A DNA stretch of 8,645 bases from DATHSN01 sp035464115 (GTDB taxonomy: Bacteria > Actinomycetota > Acidimicrobiia > Acidimicrobiales > SKKL01): contig DATHSN010000130.1 in assembly GCA_035464115.1 (NCBI GenBank), forward strand, positions 1 through 8,645, in the 5' to 3' direction. Shown in pieces: positions 1 to 4,617 of the stretch. Under the pieces are notes generated by a model that saw only the letters and a program-made list of their open reading frames with translations, was not told where the DNA came from and searched no databases. The position numbers and the translations under genes were made by a program. How positions within the stretch are numbered: the first letter of the stretch is position 1; each line of letters starts with the position of its first letter.

Positions 1-97
1 CTCCGCCGTCGCCGGCGGAGTCGTCCCCGCAGGCCGTGGCGAGCAGCATCGCCACCCCGATCACGACCCACCAGCGTGTCACCACTCGCCCGGGCAT
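1..97 (-). CDS. Lipoprotein, N-terminal fragment (cut by window edge)
   Basis: Only the first 32 codons are visible, read on the minus strand from ATG at 97-95. The peptide has a basic start (MPGRVVTR), a hydrophobic core (WWVVIGVAMLLATA) and a Cys at residue 23 preceded by LATA. This is an acceptable type II signal peptide lipobox, so the product is probably a membrane-anchored extracytoplasmic lipoprotein. After the Cys it turns acidic and glycine-rich (GDDSAGDGG), like the linker of the BMP lipoprotein in this window. It lies 74 bp downstream of rsmI on the same strand. A TAACGT box ends 6 nt before the ATG, suggesting its own leaderless promoter. The rest of the protein, and so its function, is outside the window. 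A GTG at codon 5 or 6 is an alternative start. Confidence 0.7.
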   Translation of the reverse strand, partial: MPGRVVTRWWVVIGVAMLLATACGDDSAGDGG

Positions 98-103
98 CCG
101 GGG

Positions 104-109
104 ACGTTA
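104..109 (-). promoter_or_regulatory. Putative -10 box of the lipoprotein gene
   Basis: Minus-strand hexamer TAACGT fits the actinobacterial -10 consensus TANNNT and ends 6 nt before the ATG at 97. That spacing would put the transcription start at or next to the ATG, giving a leaderless mRNA. I see no convincing -35 element and no Shine-Dalgarno sequence. Confidence 0.4.
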
Positions 110-171
110 GGTCGGGGCCGGGCCGACGCGCACCAGGACGAGTGTCGGCCGTCCCGGTCGAGTCCTTCCGG

Positions 172-1005
172 TCACGCCTGGCCGACGGCCAGGTCGTAGA
201 CGCGGCGCTTCGACACCCCGTGGCGCCGGGCGACGTCGGCCGCGGCGTCGCGGGTCGACGCGCCCGCGCCCACCAGGGCGCGCACGTCGGCGACGAGGCG
301 ATCGTCGTCGGGGGGCTCGGGGGCGGGCGCGCCGTCGACCACCACCACGTACTCGCCGCGGGGCTCCACCTCGGCGGCGTGGGCGACGCCCGCCGCGAGG
401 GTGCCCCGCCACACCTCCTCGTGCAGCTTGGTGAGCTCGCGGGCGAGCGCGCACCGACGGGTGCCGCCCAGCGCGTCGGCGAGGTCGGCGAGGGTGCGGG
501 CCAGGCGGTGCGGCGCCTCGTAGAGGACGATGGTGCGCCGCTCGTCGGCCAGCGCGGCGAGCCGCTCGGTGCGCCCGGAGCCCTTGCGGGGCAGGAACCC
601 CTCGAAGCAGAAGCGCCCGGTCGCCAGCCCGCTCGCCACCAGCCCGGCGATGGCGGCCGACGGCCCCGGCACCACCTCGACCACGTGGCCGGCGGCGGCC
701 GCCGCCCGCACCAGCCGCTCGCCGGGGTCGGAGATGCCGGGCGTGCCCGCGTCGGACACGACGGCCACCGTCTCGGCCGCGTCGAGGCGCGCCAGGATCT
801 CGGCGGTGCGGGCGCTCTCGGTGTGGTCGTTCACCACGATGAGGGTGCGGGCCCGGATGCCGGCGTGCTCGAGCAGCCGCCCCGTGCGCCGGGTGTCCTC
901 GCAGGCCACCGCATCGGCGGCGGCGAGGGCCGCCACCGCGCGCGGGCTCAGGTCGCCCAGGTTGCCGATGGGCGTGGCGACGAGGACCAGCCGCCCGACG
1001 GTCAC
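172..1005 (-). CDS. rsmI: 16S rRNA (cytidine-1402-2'-O)-methyltransferase RsmI
   Basis: RsmI is an SAM-dependent tetrapyrrole-methylase-fold enzyme that 2'-O-methylates C1402 in the decoding centre of 16S rRNA. The 277-residue product matches the usual length (about 280). Family motifs in order: ATPIGNL at residues 10-16, EDTRRTG at 36-42, SDAGTP at 84-89 followed by ISDPG, PGPSA at 113-117, and FEGFLPRK at 134-141. A C-terminal segment ending in a helix-turn-helix-like stretch (STRDAAADVARRHGVSKRRVYDL) is typical of the family. The GTG start at 1005-1003 was chosen because the PIGNL motif begins about ten residues later and because it overlaps the DUF192 stop in a GTGA arrangement, so translation is probably coupled. 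The frame stays open upstream to 1209, but that extension runs antiparallel-style through DUF192 and is not family-like. Stop TGA at 174-172. Confidence 0.95.
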   Translation of the reverse strand: MTVGRLVLVATPIGNLGDLSPRAVAALAAADAVACEDTRRTGRLLEHAGIRARTLIVVNDHTESARTAEILARLDAAETVAVVSDAGTPGISDPGERLVRAAAAAGHVVEVVPGPSAAIAGLVASGLATGRFCFEGFLPRKGSGRTERLAALADERRTIVLYEAPHRLARTLADLADALGGTRRCALARELTKLHEEVWRGTLAAGVAHAAEVEPRGEYVVVVDGAPAPEPPDDDRLVADVRALVGAGASTRDAAADVARRHGVSKRRVYDLAVGQA

Positions 1006-1331
1006 GCCCGGACCTCGAGCTGGTCGCCGGGGCCGATGCCCCAGTGGGCGAACGTGCCGGCGGGGACCTCGACGACGGCTCGACCCCGCCACGACGGGCG
1101 GGTGACCCGGTTCGGCCGCAGGGTGACCACCCGCAGGACGACCAGGTCGGCGTCGCAGACGGCCACGTCGATCGGGAAGCGCATGCCCACGGTGTGCACC
1201 GACCGGCACGGCTGCAGGAGCATCGCCTCGTCGAACTCGTCGCGCCCGAGCAGGCCACGGGCGCGGTCGCGTCGGGTGGTGGGGACCTCCAACGACGCCA
1301 GCACCACGTCGTCGTGCACCAGCCAGGCCAC
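1002..1331 (-). CDS. DUF192 family protein
   Basis: A 109-residue protein with the DUF192 pattern: RGLLGR at residues 25-30, SVHTVGMRFPIDV at 44-56, VEVPAGT at 87-93 and GPGDQL near the C-terminus. The biochemical role of DUF192 is not established. Many family members are exported, but this one has no signal peptide or membrane segment and looks cytoplasmic. The start is GTG at 1331, with a good Shine-Dalgarno stretch (GGGAGGGG) ending about 8 nt upstream. It lies 64 bp after ychF and overlaps rsmI by 4 nt, so it is the middle gene of a ychF-DUF192-rsmI run. The annotation of family is firm; the function is unknown. Confidence 0.88.
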   Translation of the reverse strand: MAWLVHDDVVLASLEVPTTRRDRARGLLGRDEFDEAMLLQPCRSVHTVGMRFPIDVAVCDADLVVLRVVTLRPNRVTRPSWRGRAVVEVPAGTFAHWGIGPGDQLEVRA

Positions 1332-1371
1332 CTCAGCCCCTCCCGTCGCCGTCGTCGCCTCGTCGAGCCGG

Positions 1372-1389
1372 CCGGCCCCGGCGGGCCGG
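1372..1389 (-). terminator. Hairpin just after ychF (weak terminator or attenuator)
   Basis: A perfect 7-bp GC stem (CCGGCCC / GGGCCGG) with a 4-nt loop lies 7 bp beyond the ychF stop. No U-run follows, so it may only reduce read-through into DUF192/rsmI or protect the ychF mRNA 3' end. In such GC-rich DNA a chance stem is possible. Confidence 0.3.
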
Positions 1390-1395
1390 GTCCGC

Positions 1396-2472
1396 TCACA
1401 CGTTGAAGCGGATCTCCATCACGTCGCCGTCGGCCACCTCGTAGTCCTTGCCCTCGACCCGCAGCTTGCCGGTCTCGCGGGCCTTGGCCCACGAGCCGAC
1501 CTCGAGCAGCTCGTCCCAGTGGATCACCTCGGCGCGGATGAACCCGCGCTCGAAGTCGGTGTGGATGCGCCCCGCCGCCTGGGGGGCCTTGGAGCCGGCC
1601 CGGAACGTCCACGCCCGGCTCTCCTTCTCCCCGGTGGTGAAGAAGGTGCGCAGCCCGAGCAGGTGGTAGGCGGCGCGCAGGAACCGCGGCAGCGCGCCCT
1701 CACCGAGACCGAGGCCCTCGAGCATCTCGCGGCGCTCGTCGGCGTCGAGGAGCGCGGCCTCGGCCTCGAGCTGGATGCACGCGCCGATGACCTCGGCCAC
1801 CCCACCGAGCTCGGCCTCGACCGGCGCGACGACCTCGTCGAGGTGCTCGAGGCCGTCCTCGTCGACGTTGACGATGGCGAGCACCGGCTTGTTGGTGAGC
1901 AGGAACCAGGGCCGCAGCAGCTCACGGTCGGCGGGCTTCAGCGACGACCGGTAGAGAGGCGTGCCCTCGGACAGCACCTCGAGCGCGGCCGACAGCGCAG
2001 CCACCTCGTCGAGCAGCGAGCGGTCGCCCTTGGCCGCCTTGCGGCGCTTGTCGATCTGGGACTCGACGGTCTCGAGGTCGGCCAGCGTGAGCTCGAGCTC
2101 GACGACGCGCAGGTGCTCGAGCGGGTCGGACGGGCCGGGGACGTCGGGGTCGGCGAAGGCCCGCAGCACGTAGACCACCGCGTCGACCTCGCGGATGCCG
2201 GCGAGGAACTTGTTGCCGAGGCCCTCGCCCTTGCTGGCCCCTTCGACGAGACCGCCGATGTCGGTGAACTGCACGGCGGCGGGCACCACGTTGCGCGACG
2301 CGCTCATGGCGGCGAGCCGATCGAGGCGCTCGTCGACCACCTTGGCCACCCCGACGTTGGGGTCGGTGGTGGCGAACGCGTAGGGAGCGGCGAGCGCGCC
2401 ACCGCCGGCGAGCGCGTTGTACAACGACGACTTGCCGGCGTTGGGGAGGCCGACGAACCCGAATCGCTCCAT
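1396..2472 (-). CDS. ychF: Ribosome-associated P-loop ATPase YchF/OLA1
   Basis: A 358-residue Obg-family protein that, unlike true GTPases, typically prefers ATP. YchF binds ribosomes and is linked to translation and oxidative-stress responses. Motifs: G1 GLPNAGKSS at residues 8-16; G3 DIGG at 71-74 followed by the family hallmark GASKGEGLGNKFL; and NVDE at 202-205 in the place of the GTPase NKxD, the change associated with ATP preference. A coiled-coil-like helical insert lies around residues 120-170. The C-terminal TGS domain (about 275-357) contains FFTTGEKESRAWTF and ends in GDVMEIRFNV, as in the family. The G3 motif reads DIGG where most relatives have DIAG, a mild variant. The ATG start at 2472 places the P-loop at the usual distance from the N-terminus. 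No Shine-Dalgarno is visible; a TACGCT box 7 nt upstream suggests a leaderless transcript. Confidence 0.97.
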   Translation of the reverse strand: MERFGFVGLPNAGKSSLYNALAGGGALAAPYAFATTDPNVGVAKVVDERLDRLAAMSASRNVVPAAVQFTDIGGLVEGASKGEGLGNKFLAGIREVDAVVYVLRAFADPDVPGPSDPLEHLRVVELELTLADLETVESQIDKRRKAAKGDRSLLDEVAALSAALEVLSEGTPLYRSSLKPADRELLRPWFLLTNKPVLAIVNVDEDGLEHLDEVVAPVEAELGGVAEVIGACIQLEAEAALLDADERREMLEGLGLGEGALPRFLRAAYHLLGLRTFFTTGEKESRAWTFRAGSKAPQAAGRIHTDFERGFIRAEVIHWDELLEVGSWAKARETGKLRVEGKDYEVADGDVMEIRFNV

Positions 2473-2479
2473 CGGCGGC

Positions 2480-2485
2480 AGCGTA
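2480..2485 (-). promoter_or_regulatory. Putative -10 box of ychF (leaderless)
   Basis: Minus-strand TACGCT fits TANNNT and is 7 nt from the ychF ATG, so transcription would begin at or beside the start codon. A GTGACC (matching TTGACA at four positions) lies at 2501-2506 with a short 15-nt spacer, overlapping the first 13-bp repeat. Confidence 0.5.
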
Positions 2486-2496
2486 CCGGGCGCCCC

Positions 2497-2535
2497 GGAC
2501 GGTCACCCCGGACGCTCACCCCGGACGGTTGCCCC
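2497..2535. repeat. Three tandem 13-bp imperfect repeats between ychF and the bL37-like gene
   Basis: Units on the plus strand are GGACGGTCACCCC (2497-2509), GGACGCTCACCCC (2510-2522) and GGACGGTTGCCCC (2523-2535). Unit 2 differs from unit 1 at one base and unit 3 at two bases. The array covers the -35 region of the minus-strand ychF promoter and lies about 37-75 bp upstream of the -10 box of the divergent gene. This placement would suit an operator or activator site; the function is inferred only from position. Confidence 0.75.
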
Positions 2536-2571
2536 GCCGGGCCCGGAGAAGGTGCCCAGGCGCCCGACCGG

Positions 2572-2577
2572 TAGGCT
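2572..2577 (+). promoter_or_regulatory. Putative -10 box of the bL37-like gene (leaderless)
   Basis: TAGGCT fits TANNNT and ends 8 nt before the ATG at 2586, placing the predicted transcription start about 0-2 nt from the start codon. No Shine-Dalgarno sequence precedes the ATG, and no clear -35 box is seen. Confidence 0.5.
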
Positions 2578-2585
2578 GTCGCCCC

Positions 2586-2669
2586 ATGTCCAAGCGCACC
2601 AGCAAGAAGCGGGCCAAGGCCCGCCGCAACAAGGCCAACAAGCGCACCAAGCCGAACGGCGGCCGCTGA
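2586..2669 (+). CDS. Very basic 27-residue microprotein, bL37-like ribosomal protein candidate
   Basis: ATG at 2586 to TGA at 2669 encodes 27 residues, with 13 Lys/Arg and no acidic residue. It starts MSKRTSKKRAKARR, continues NKANKRTKPN and ends GGR. The layout (MxKR.., KKR, then KAN..K.PN near the end) resembles bL37, the roughly 24-residue ribosomal protein known from mycobacterial 70S structures, as I remember that sequence. If so it would sit in 50S rRNA as an extended basic peptide. Support for it being a real gene comes from the composition, a TANNNT box 8 nt upstream consistent with a leaderless mRNA, and a strong hairpin 67 nt downstream. It is divergent from the ribosome-linked ychF. 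It could instead be an unrelated basic peptide. No alignment was possible here. Confidence 0.6.
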   Translation: MSKRTSKKRAKARRNKANKRTKPNGGR

Positions 2670-2735
2670 CCTCGTCGATCGACCGCTGAGCGGCGCGCCG
2701 ACCGGCGCCCCGCCCCCGGCGGCACGCACCGATCC

Positions 2736-2759
2736 CGCCCCGGGCCTGCGCCCGGGGCG
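2736..2759 (+). terminator. Strong GC hairpin, likely terminator after the microgene
   Basis: A 10-bp perfect stem (CGCCCCGGGC / GCCCGGGGCG) with the loop CTGC. It lies 67 nt after the bL37-like stop and just before the promoter of the DUF393 gene. There is no U-tract (GTGTCGCG follows), which is common for high-GC actinobacterial terminators. The stem is symmetric and would fold in either strand. Confidence 0.55.
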
Positions 2760-2781
2760 TGTCGCGTCCCGAACCGGGCGG

Positions 2782-2787
2782 CACACT
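2782..2787 (+). promoter_or_regulatory. Putative -10 box of the DUF393 gene (leaderless)
   Basis: CACACT is one base off TANNNT and ends 6 nt before the GTG at 2794. No Shine-Dalgarno is present, so a leaderless start is the simplest reading. Confidence 0.35.
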
Positions 2788-2793
2788 GGTGGT

Positions 2794-3177
2794 GTGCCCG
2801 CCTCCACCCCCACGCTCGTCTACGACGGCGACTGCGGGTTCTGCACCGCGTCGGCGCGCTGGATCGGGCGGCGCCTGCGGGCCGGGGTGCGGGTCACGCC
2901 CTGGCAGGACCTGCCCGACCTGGCGGCGGTGGGGCTCACCGTCGACGACGTCACCCGTGCCGCCTGGTGGCTCGACGAGCAGGGTCACCGCCACGAGGGC
3001 CACCTGGCGGTGGGGCGGTCGCTGATGGCGGCCCGGGGGCTGTGGCCCGTCGTCGGTCGACTCCTCGTCACCGCACCCGTGCGCTGGCTCGCGGCGCCCG
3101 CCTACCGGCTCGTCGCGCGCTACCGCTACCGCCTCCCGGGCGCCACCGCCGCCTGCCGCGTCGACGCGCCGCGCTGA
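2794..3177 (+). CDS. DCC-family (DUF393, YuxK-like) thiol-disulfide oxidoreductase
   Basis: A 127-residue protein beginning with the DCC hallmark: LVYDGDCGFC, with the paired cysteines at residues 14 and 17 in a D-x-x-C-x-x-C context. This is the origin of the family name and the presumed redox-active motif. The later part fits the family too: GHLAVGRSL, a Trp-rich hydrophobic helix (ARGLWPVVGRLLV) and the conserved AYRLVARYRYRL near the end. One more Cys lies close to the C-terminus (TAACRV). Family members are annotated as thioredoxin-like thiol-disulfide oxidoreductases, but substrates are unknown. GTG at 2794 places the CxxC motif at the usual distance from the N-terminus. It is probably a single-gene unit, between the hairpin at 2736-2759 and the promoter at 3251. 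Confidence 0.88.
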   Translation: MPASTPTLVYDGDCGFCTASARWIGRRLRAGVRVTPWQDLPDLAAVGLTVDDVTRAAWWLDEQGHRHEGHLAVGRSLMAARGLWPVVGRLLVTAPVRWLAAPAYRLVARYRYRLPGATAACRVDAPR

Positions 3178-3250
3178 CGCGGATCTGACGTCCGCTGGTC
3201 CCCCGATCCCCCGCCGGCTGCCGCGGAGACACCCGGTCGTTACCGAGGAG

Positions 3251-3256
3251 TACGGT
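3251..3256 (+). promoter_or_regulatory. Putative -10 box of the nucleoside-transporter operon
   Basis: TACGGT fits TANNNT. A transcription start near 3263-3264 would give the BMP lipoprotein mRNA a leader of about 86 nt, or start directly at a GTG at 3264. A partial -35 match (GAGACA, 3226-3231) has a long 19-nt spacer and is weak. The leader has a 6-bp stem at 3274-3289 (CCCCGG, loop TCCC, CCGGGG). I see no purine-riboswitch core in it. Confidence 0.45.
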
Positions 3257-3263
3257 GTCGCGC

Positions 3264-3365
3264 GTGCGGTTCCCCCCGGTCCCCCGGGGCCAGCGACTGC
3301 ACGAGCGCGGCGGGCGAGGTTCGCACGCCGCTGGACCATGGAGGACTACGTGCGCAAGAAGCTGA
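3264..3365 (+). other. Possible leaderless upstream ORF overlapping the BMP gene start
   Basis: A GTG exactly 7 nt after the TACGGT box opens a 33-codon frame (VRFPPVPRGQRL..., ending TTCARS). It runs through the Shine-Dalgarno of the BMP gene and stops at 3365, 16 nt inside that gene in another frame. If translated it could couple or attenuate expression of the transporter. The peptide has no recognisable homology, and codon content alone does not prove it is coding. Confidence 0.22.
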
Positions 3366-4483
3366 GCTCCTGGCGGCTCCTGCTCGCCCTGCTCGCCGTC
3401 TTCGCTCTCGTCGCCGCCGCGTGCGGTGACGACGACGACGACACCGCGACCGACGATGACACCACCGAGACCACCGCCGCGCCCGACGAGGGCGACGACG
3501 ATGACGAGGGCACCACCGAGACCACCGAAGGTGGCGAGGAGCCGGCCGGCGACATCCGCGTCGGCATGGTGTACGACATCGGTGGCCGTGGCGACCAGTC
3601 GTTCAACGACGCCGCCGCCCTGGGCCTCGATCAGGCCGCCGAGGAGCTCGGCGTCGAGACCGAGGACCTCGAGCCCACCGCCGGTGGCGAGAACCGTGAG
3701 GAGCTCCTGCGGCTCCTCGCCGAGGAGGGCTTCGACCTCGTGATCGGCGTCGGGTTCGCGTTCGAGGAGGCCGTGCTCAGCGCATCGGCCGACTTCCCCG
3801 ACACCACCTTCGCCATCGTCGACGCCGCCCCCGAGGGCGACAACATCGAGGGCCTCGTCTTCGCCGAGGAGCAGGGCTCGTTCCTGGTCGGCGCCGCCGC
3901 GGCGCTCACCAGCCAGACCGGCAACATCGGCTTCGTCGGTGGCGTCGAGATCCCGCTGATCCAGAAGTTCCAGGCGGGCTACGAGGCCGGCGCCCGTGCC
4001 GTGAACCCCGACATCGAGATCCAGGTGAGCTACATCACCCAGCCGCCGGACTTCGCCGGCTTCACCGACCCGGCCCGCGGCAAGGAGGTCGCCGCCTCGA
4101 TGTTCCAGGGCGGCGCCGACGTCGTGTACCACGCGGCCGGCGGCTCCGGGAACGGTGTCTTCGAGGCCGCCTCCGAGGCCGGTGCCCCCGGCGAGGTGTG
4201 GGCCATCGGCGTCGACTCCGACCAGTACCTCACGGTCGGCGAGCCGCTGAACCAGTACATCCTCACCTCGATGCTCAAGCGGGTCGACGTGGCGGTGTTC
4301 GAGACCATCAAGGCCTTCACCGAGGGCGACACCGAGGGTGGCGTCCGGGTGTTCGACCTGTCGGTCGACGGCGTCGGGTTCGCCACGAGCGGCGACTTCC
4401 TCCCCGCCGACGTCGTCACCCAGCTCGAGGATCTCAAGGCCCAGATCGTGGCCGGCGAGATCGAGGTGCCGACCGCGCCGTAA
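3350..4483 (+). CDS. BMP-family ABC transporter substrate-binding lipoprotein (nucleoside-binding, PnrA/BmpA/NupN-like)
   Basis: The 377-residue product is the extracytoplasmic receptor of the importer encoded downstream. Signal peptide: RKKLSSWR, then LLLALLAVFALVAAA, then a lipobox Cys at residue 25. A 43-residue linker (26-68) made almost only of Asp, Glu, Thr, Gly and Ala follows, including five Asp in a row. The BMP (PF02608-type) domain begins at about residue 69: VGMVYDIGGRGDQSFND (71-87), FVGGVEIPLIQKFQAGYEAG, the glycine-rich AAGGSGNGVFEAA and AIGVDSDQ (285-292). Characterised relatives bind purine or other nucleosides. I chose GTG at 3350 because GGAGGA (3340-3345) is a well-placed Shine-Dalgarno and it gives a canonical MRKKL start. 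ATG at 3338 would add MEDY and place the Shine-Dalgarno inside the gene. Hairpins follow the gene. Confidence 0.93.
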   Translation: MRKKLSSWRLLLALLAVFALVAAACGDDDDDTATDDDTTETTAAPDEGDDDDEGTTETTEGGEEPAGDIRVGMVYDIGGRGDQSFNDAAALGLDQAAEELGVETEDLEPTAGGENREELLRLLAEEGFDLVIGVGFAFEEAVLSASADFPDTTFAIVDAAPEGDNIEGLVFAEEQGSFLVGAAAALTSQTGNIGFVGGVEIPLIQKFQAGYEAGARAVNPDIEIQVSYITQPPDFAGFTDPARGKEVAASMFQGGADVVYHAAGGSGNGVFEAASEAGAPGEVWAIGVDSDQYLTVGEPLNQYILTSMLKRVDVAVFETIKAFTEGDTEGGVRVFDLSVDGVGFATSGDFLPADVVTQLEDLKAQIVAGEIEVPTAP

Positions 4484-4495
4484 CGGCCCGGCGAC

Positions 4496-4513
4496 GGGTG
4501 AGCCCGCTCACCC
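4496..4513 (+). terminator. Hairpin directly after the BMP gene
   Basis: A perfect inverted repeat, GGGTGAGC / GCTCACCC, separated by 2 nt, so in practice 6-7 bp around a 4-6-nt loop. It lies 12 nt after the TAA. No T-run follows. It probably stabilises the 3' end of the BMP mRNA or helps the larger hairpin downstream. Alternatively it is a palindromic protein-binding site. Confidence 0.4.
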
Positions 4514-4530
4514 ACGGATGGAACTTCTGA

Positions 4531-4574
4531 CGATGGGCCCGGGGCTAGTGTCGCCCCGGGCCCGTCGCCCTTTT
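4531..4574 (+). terminator. Strong hairpin with short T-run between the BMP and ATPase genes (terminator/attenuator)
   Basis: The core stem is an 11-bp perfect match, GGGCCCGGGGC (4535-4545) with GCCCCGGGCCC (4553-4563), and loop TAGTGTC. It extends to about 15 bp if the flanking CGAT/GTCG pairs (one G-U) are counted. TTTT occurs at 4571-4574 after a 3-nt CCC. This is the best intrinsic terminator in the window. Its place, 47 nt after the receptor stop and 54 nt before the ATPase start, would give more receptor than ATPase/permease by partial termination. This is the usual stoichiometry for binding-protein-dependent importers. Confidence 0.65.
4546..4551 (+). promoter_or_regulatory. Possible internal promoter -10 box inside the terminator loop
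   Basis: TAGTGT fits TANNNT and lies exactly in the loop of the hairpin at 4531-4567. A start near 4558 would fall in the 3' arm, so such transcripts could not form the hairpin and would carry the ATPase Shine-Dalgarno at 4608. No good -35 is present (TTCTGA at 4525-4530 is weak, with a short spacer), so a chance match is quite possible. Confidence 0.25.
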
Positions 4575-4617
4575 CCGCCACCCGGCCCATCGGGCCGCCG
4601 TACCTCCGAGGTCACCC

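Noticed and set aside
111..127. Hairpin GTCGG / CCGAC downstream of rsmI as terminator
   Set aside because: Only 5 bp with a 7-nt loop and no U-run. In DNA this GC-rich such stems are expected by chance.
1006..1209. Longer N-terminus for RsmI
   Set aside because: The extra residues are Arg/Pro/Gly-rich and overlap DUF192. The family N-terminus begins only a few residues before the PIGNL motif.
76..2574. 832-codon open frame on the plus strand
   Set aside because: It lies antisense to rsmI, DUF192 and ychF, which have clear family motifs. The translation is repetitive H/G/R/V-rich text typical of a GC-rich shadow frame.
3338..3349. ATG at 3338 as start of the BMP gene
   Set aside because: It would put the GGAGGA Shine-Dalgarno inside the gene and add acidic residues (MEDY) before the basic signal-peptide start. 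GTG 3350 fits better.
3257..3349. Purine riboswitch in the receptor leader
   Set aside because: It would make sense for a nucleoside importer, but the leader is short and GC-rich, and I find none of the conserved purine-aptamer loop sequences.
3068..4132. 354-codon minus-strand frame
   Set aside because: Shadow of the BMP lipoprotein and the DUF393 3' end. No family motif; composition follows the GC pattern of the opposite strand.
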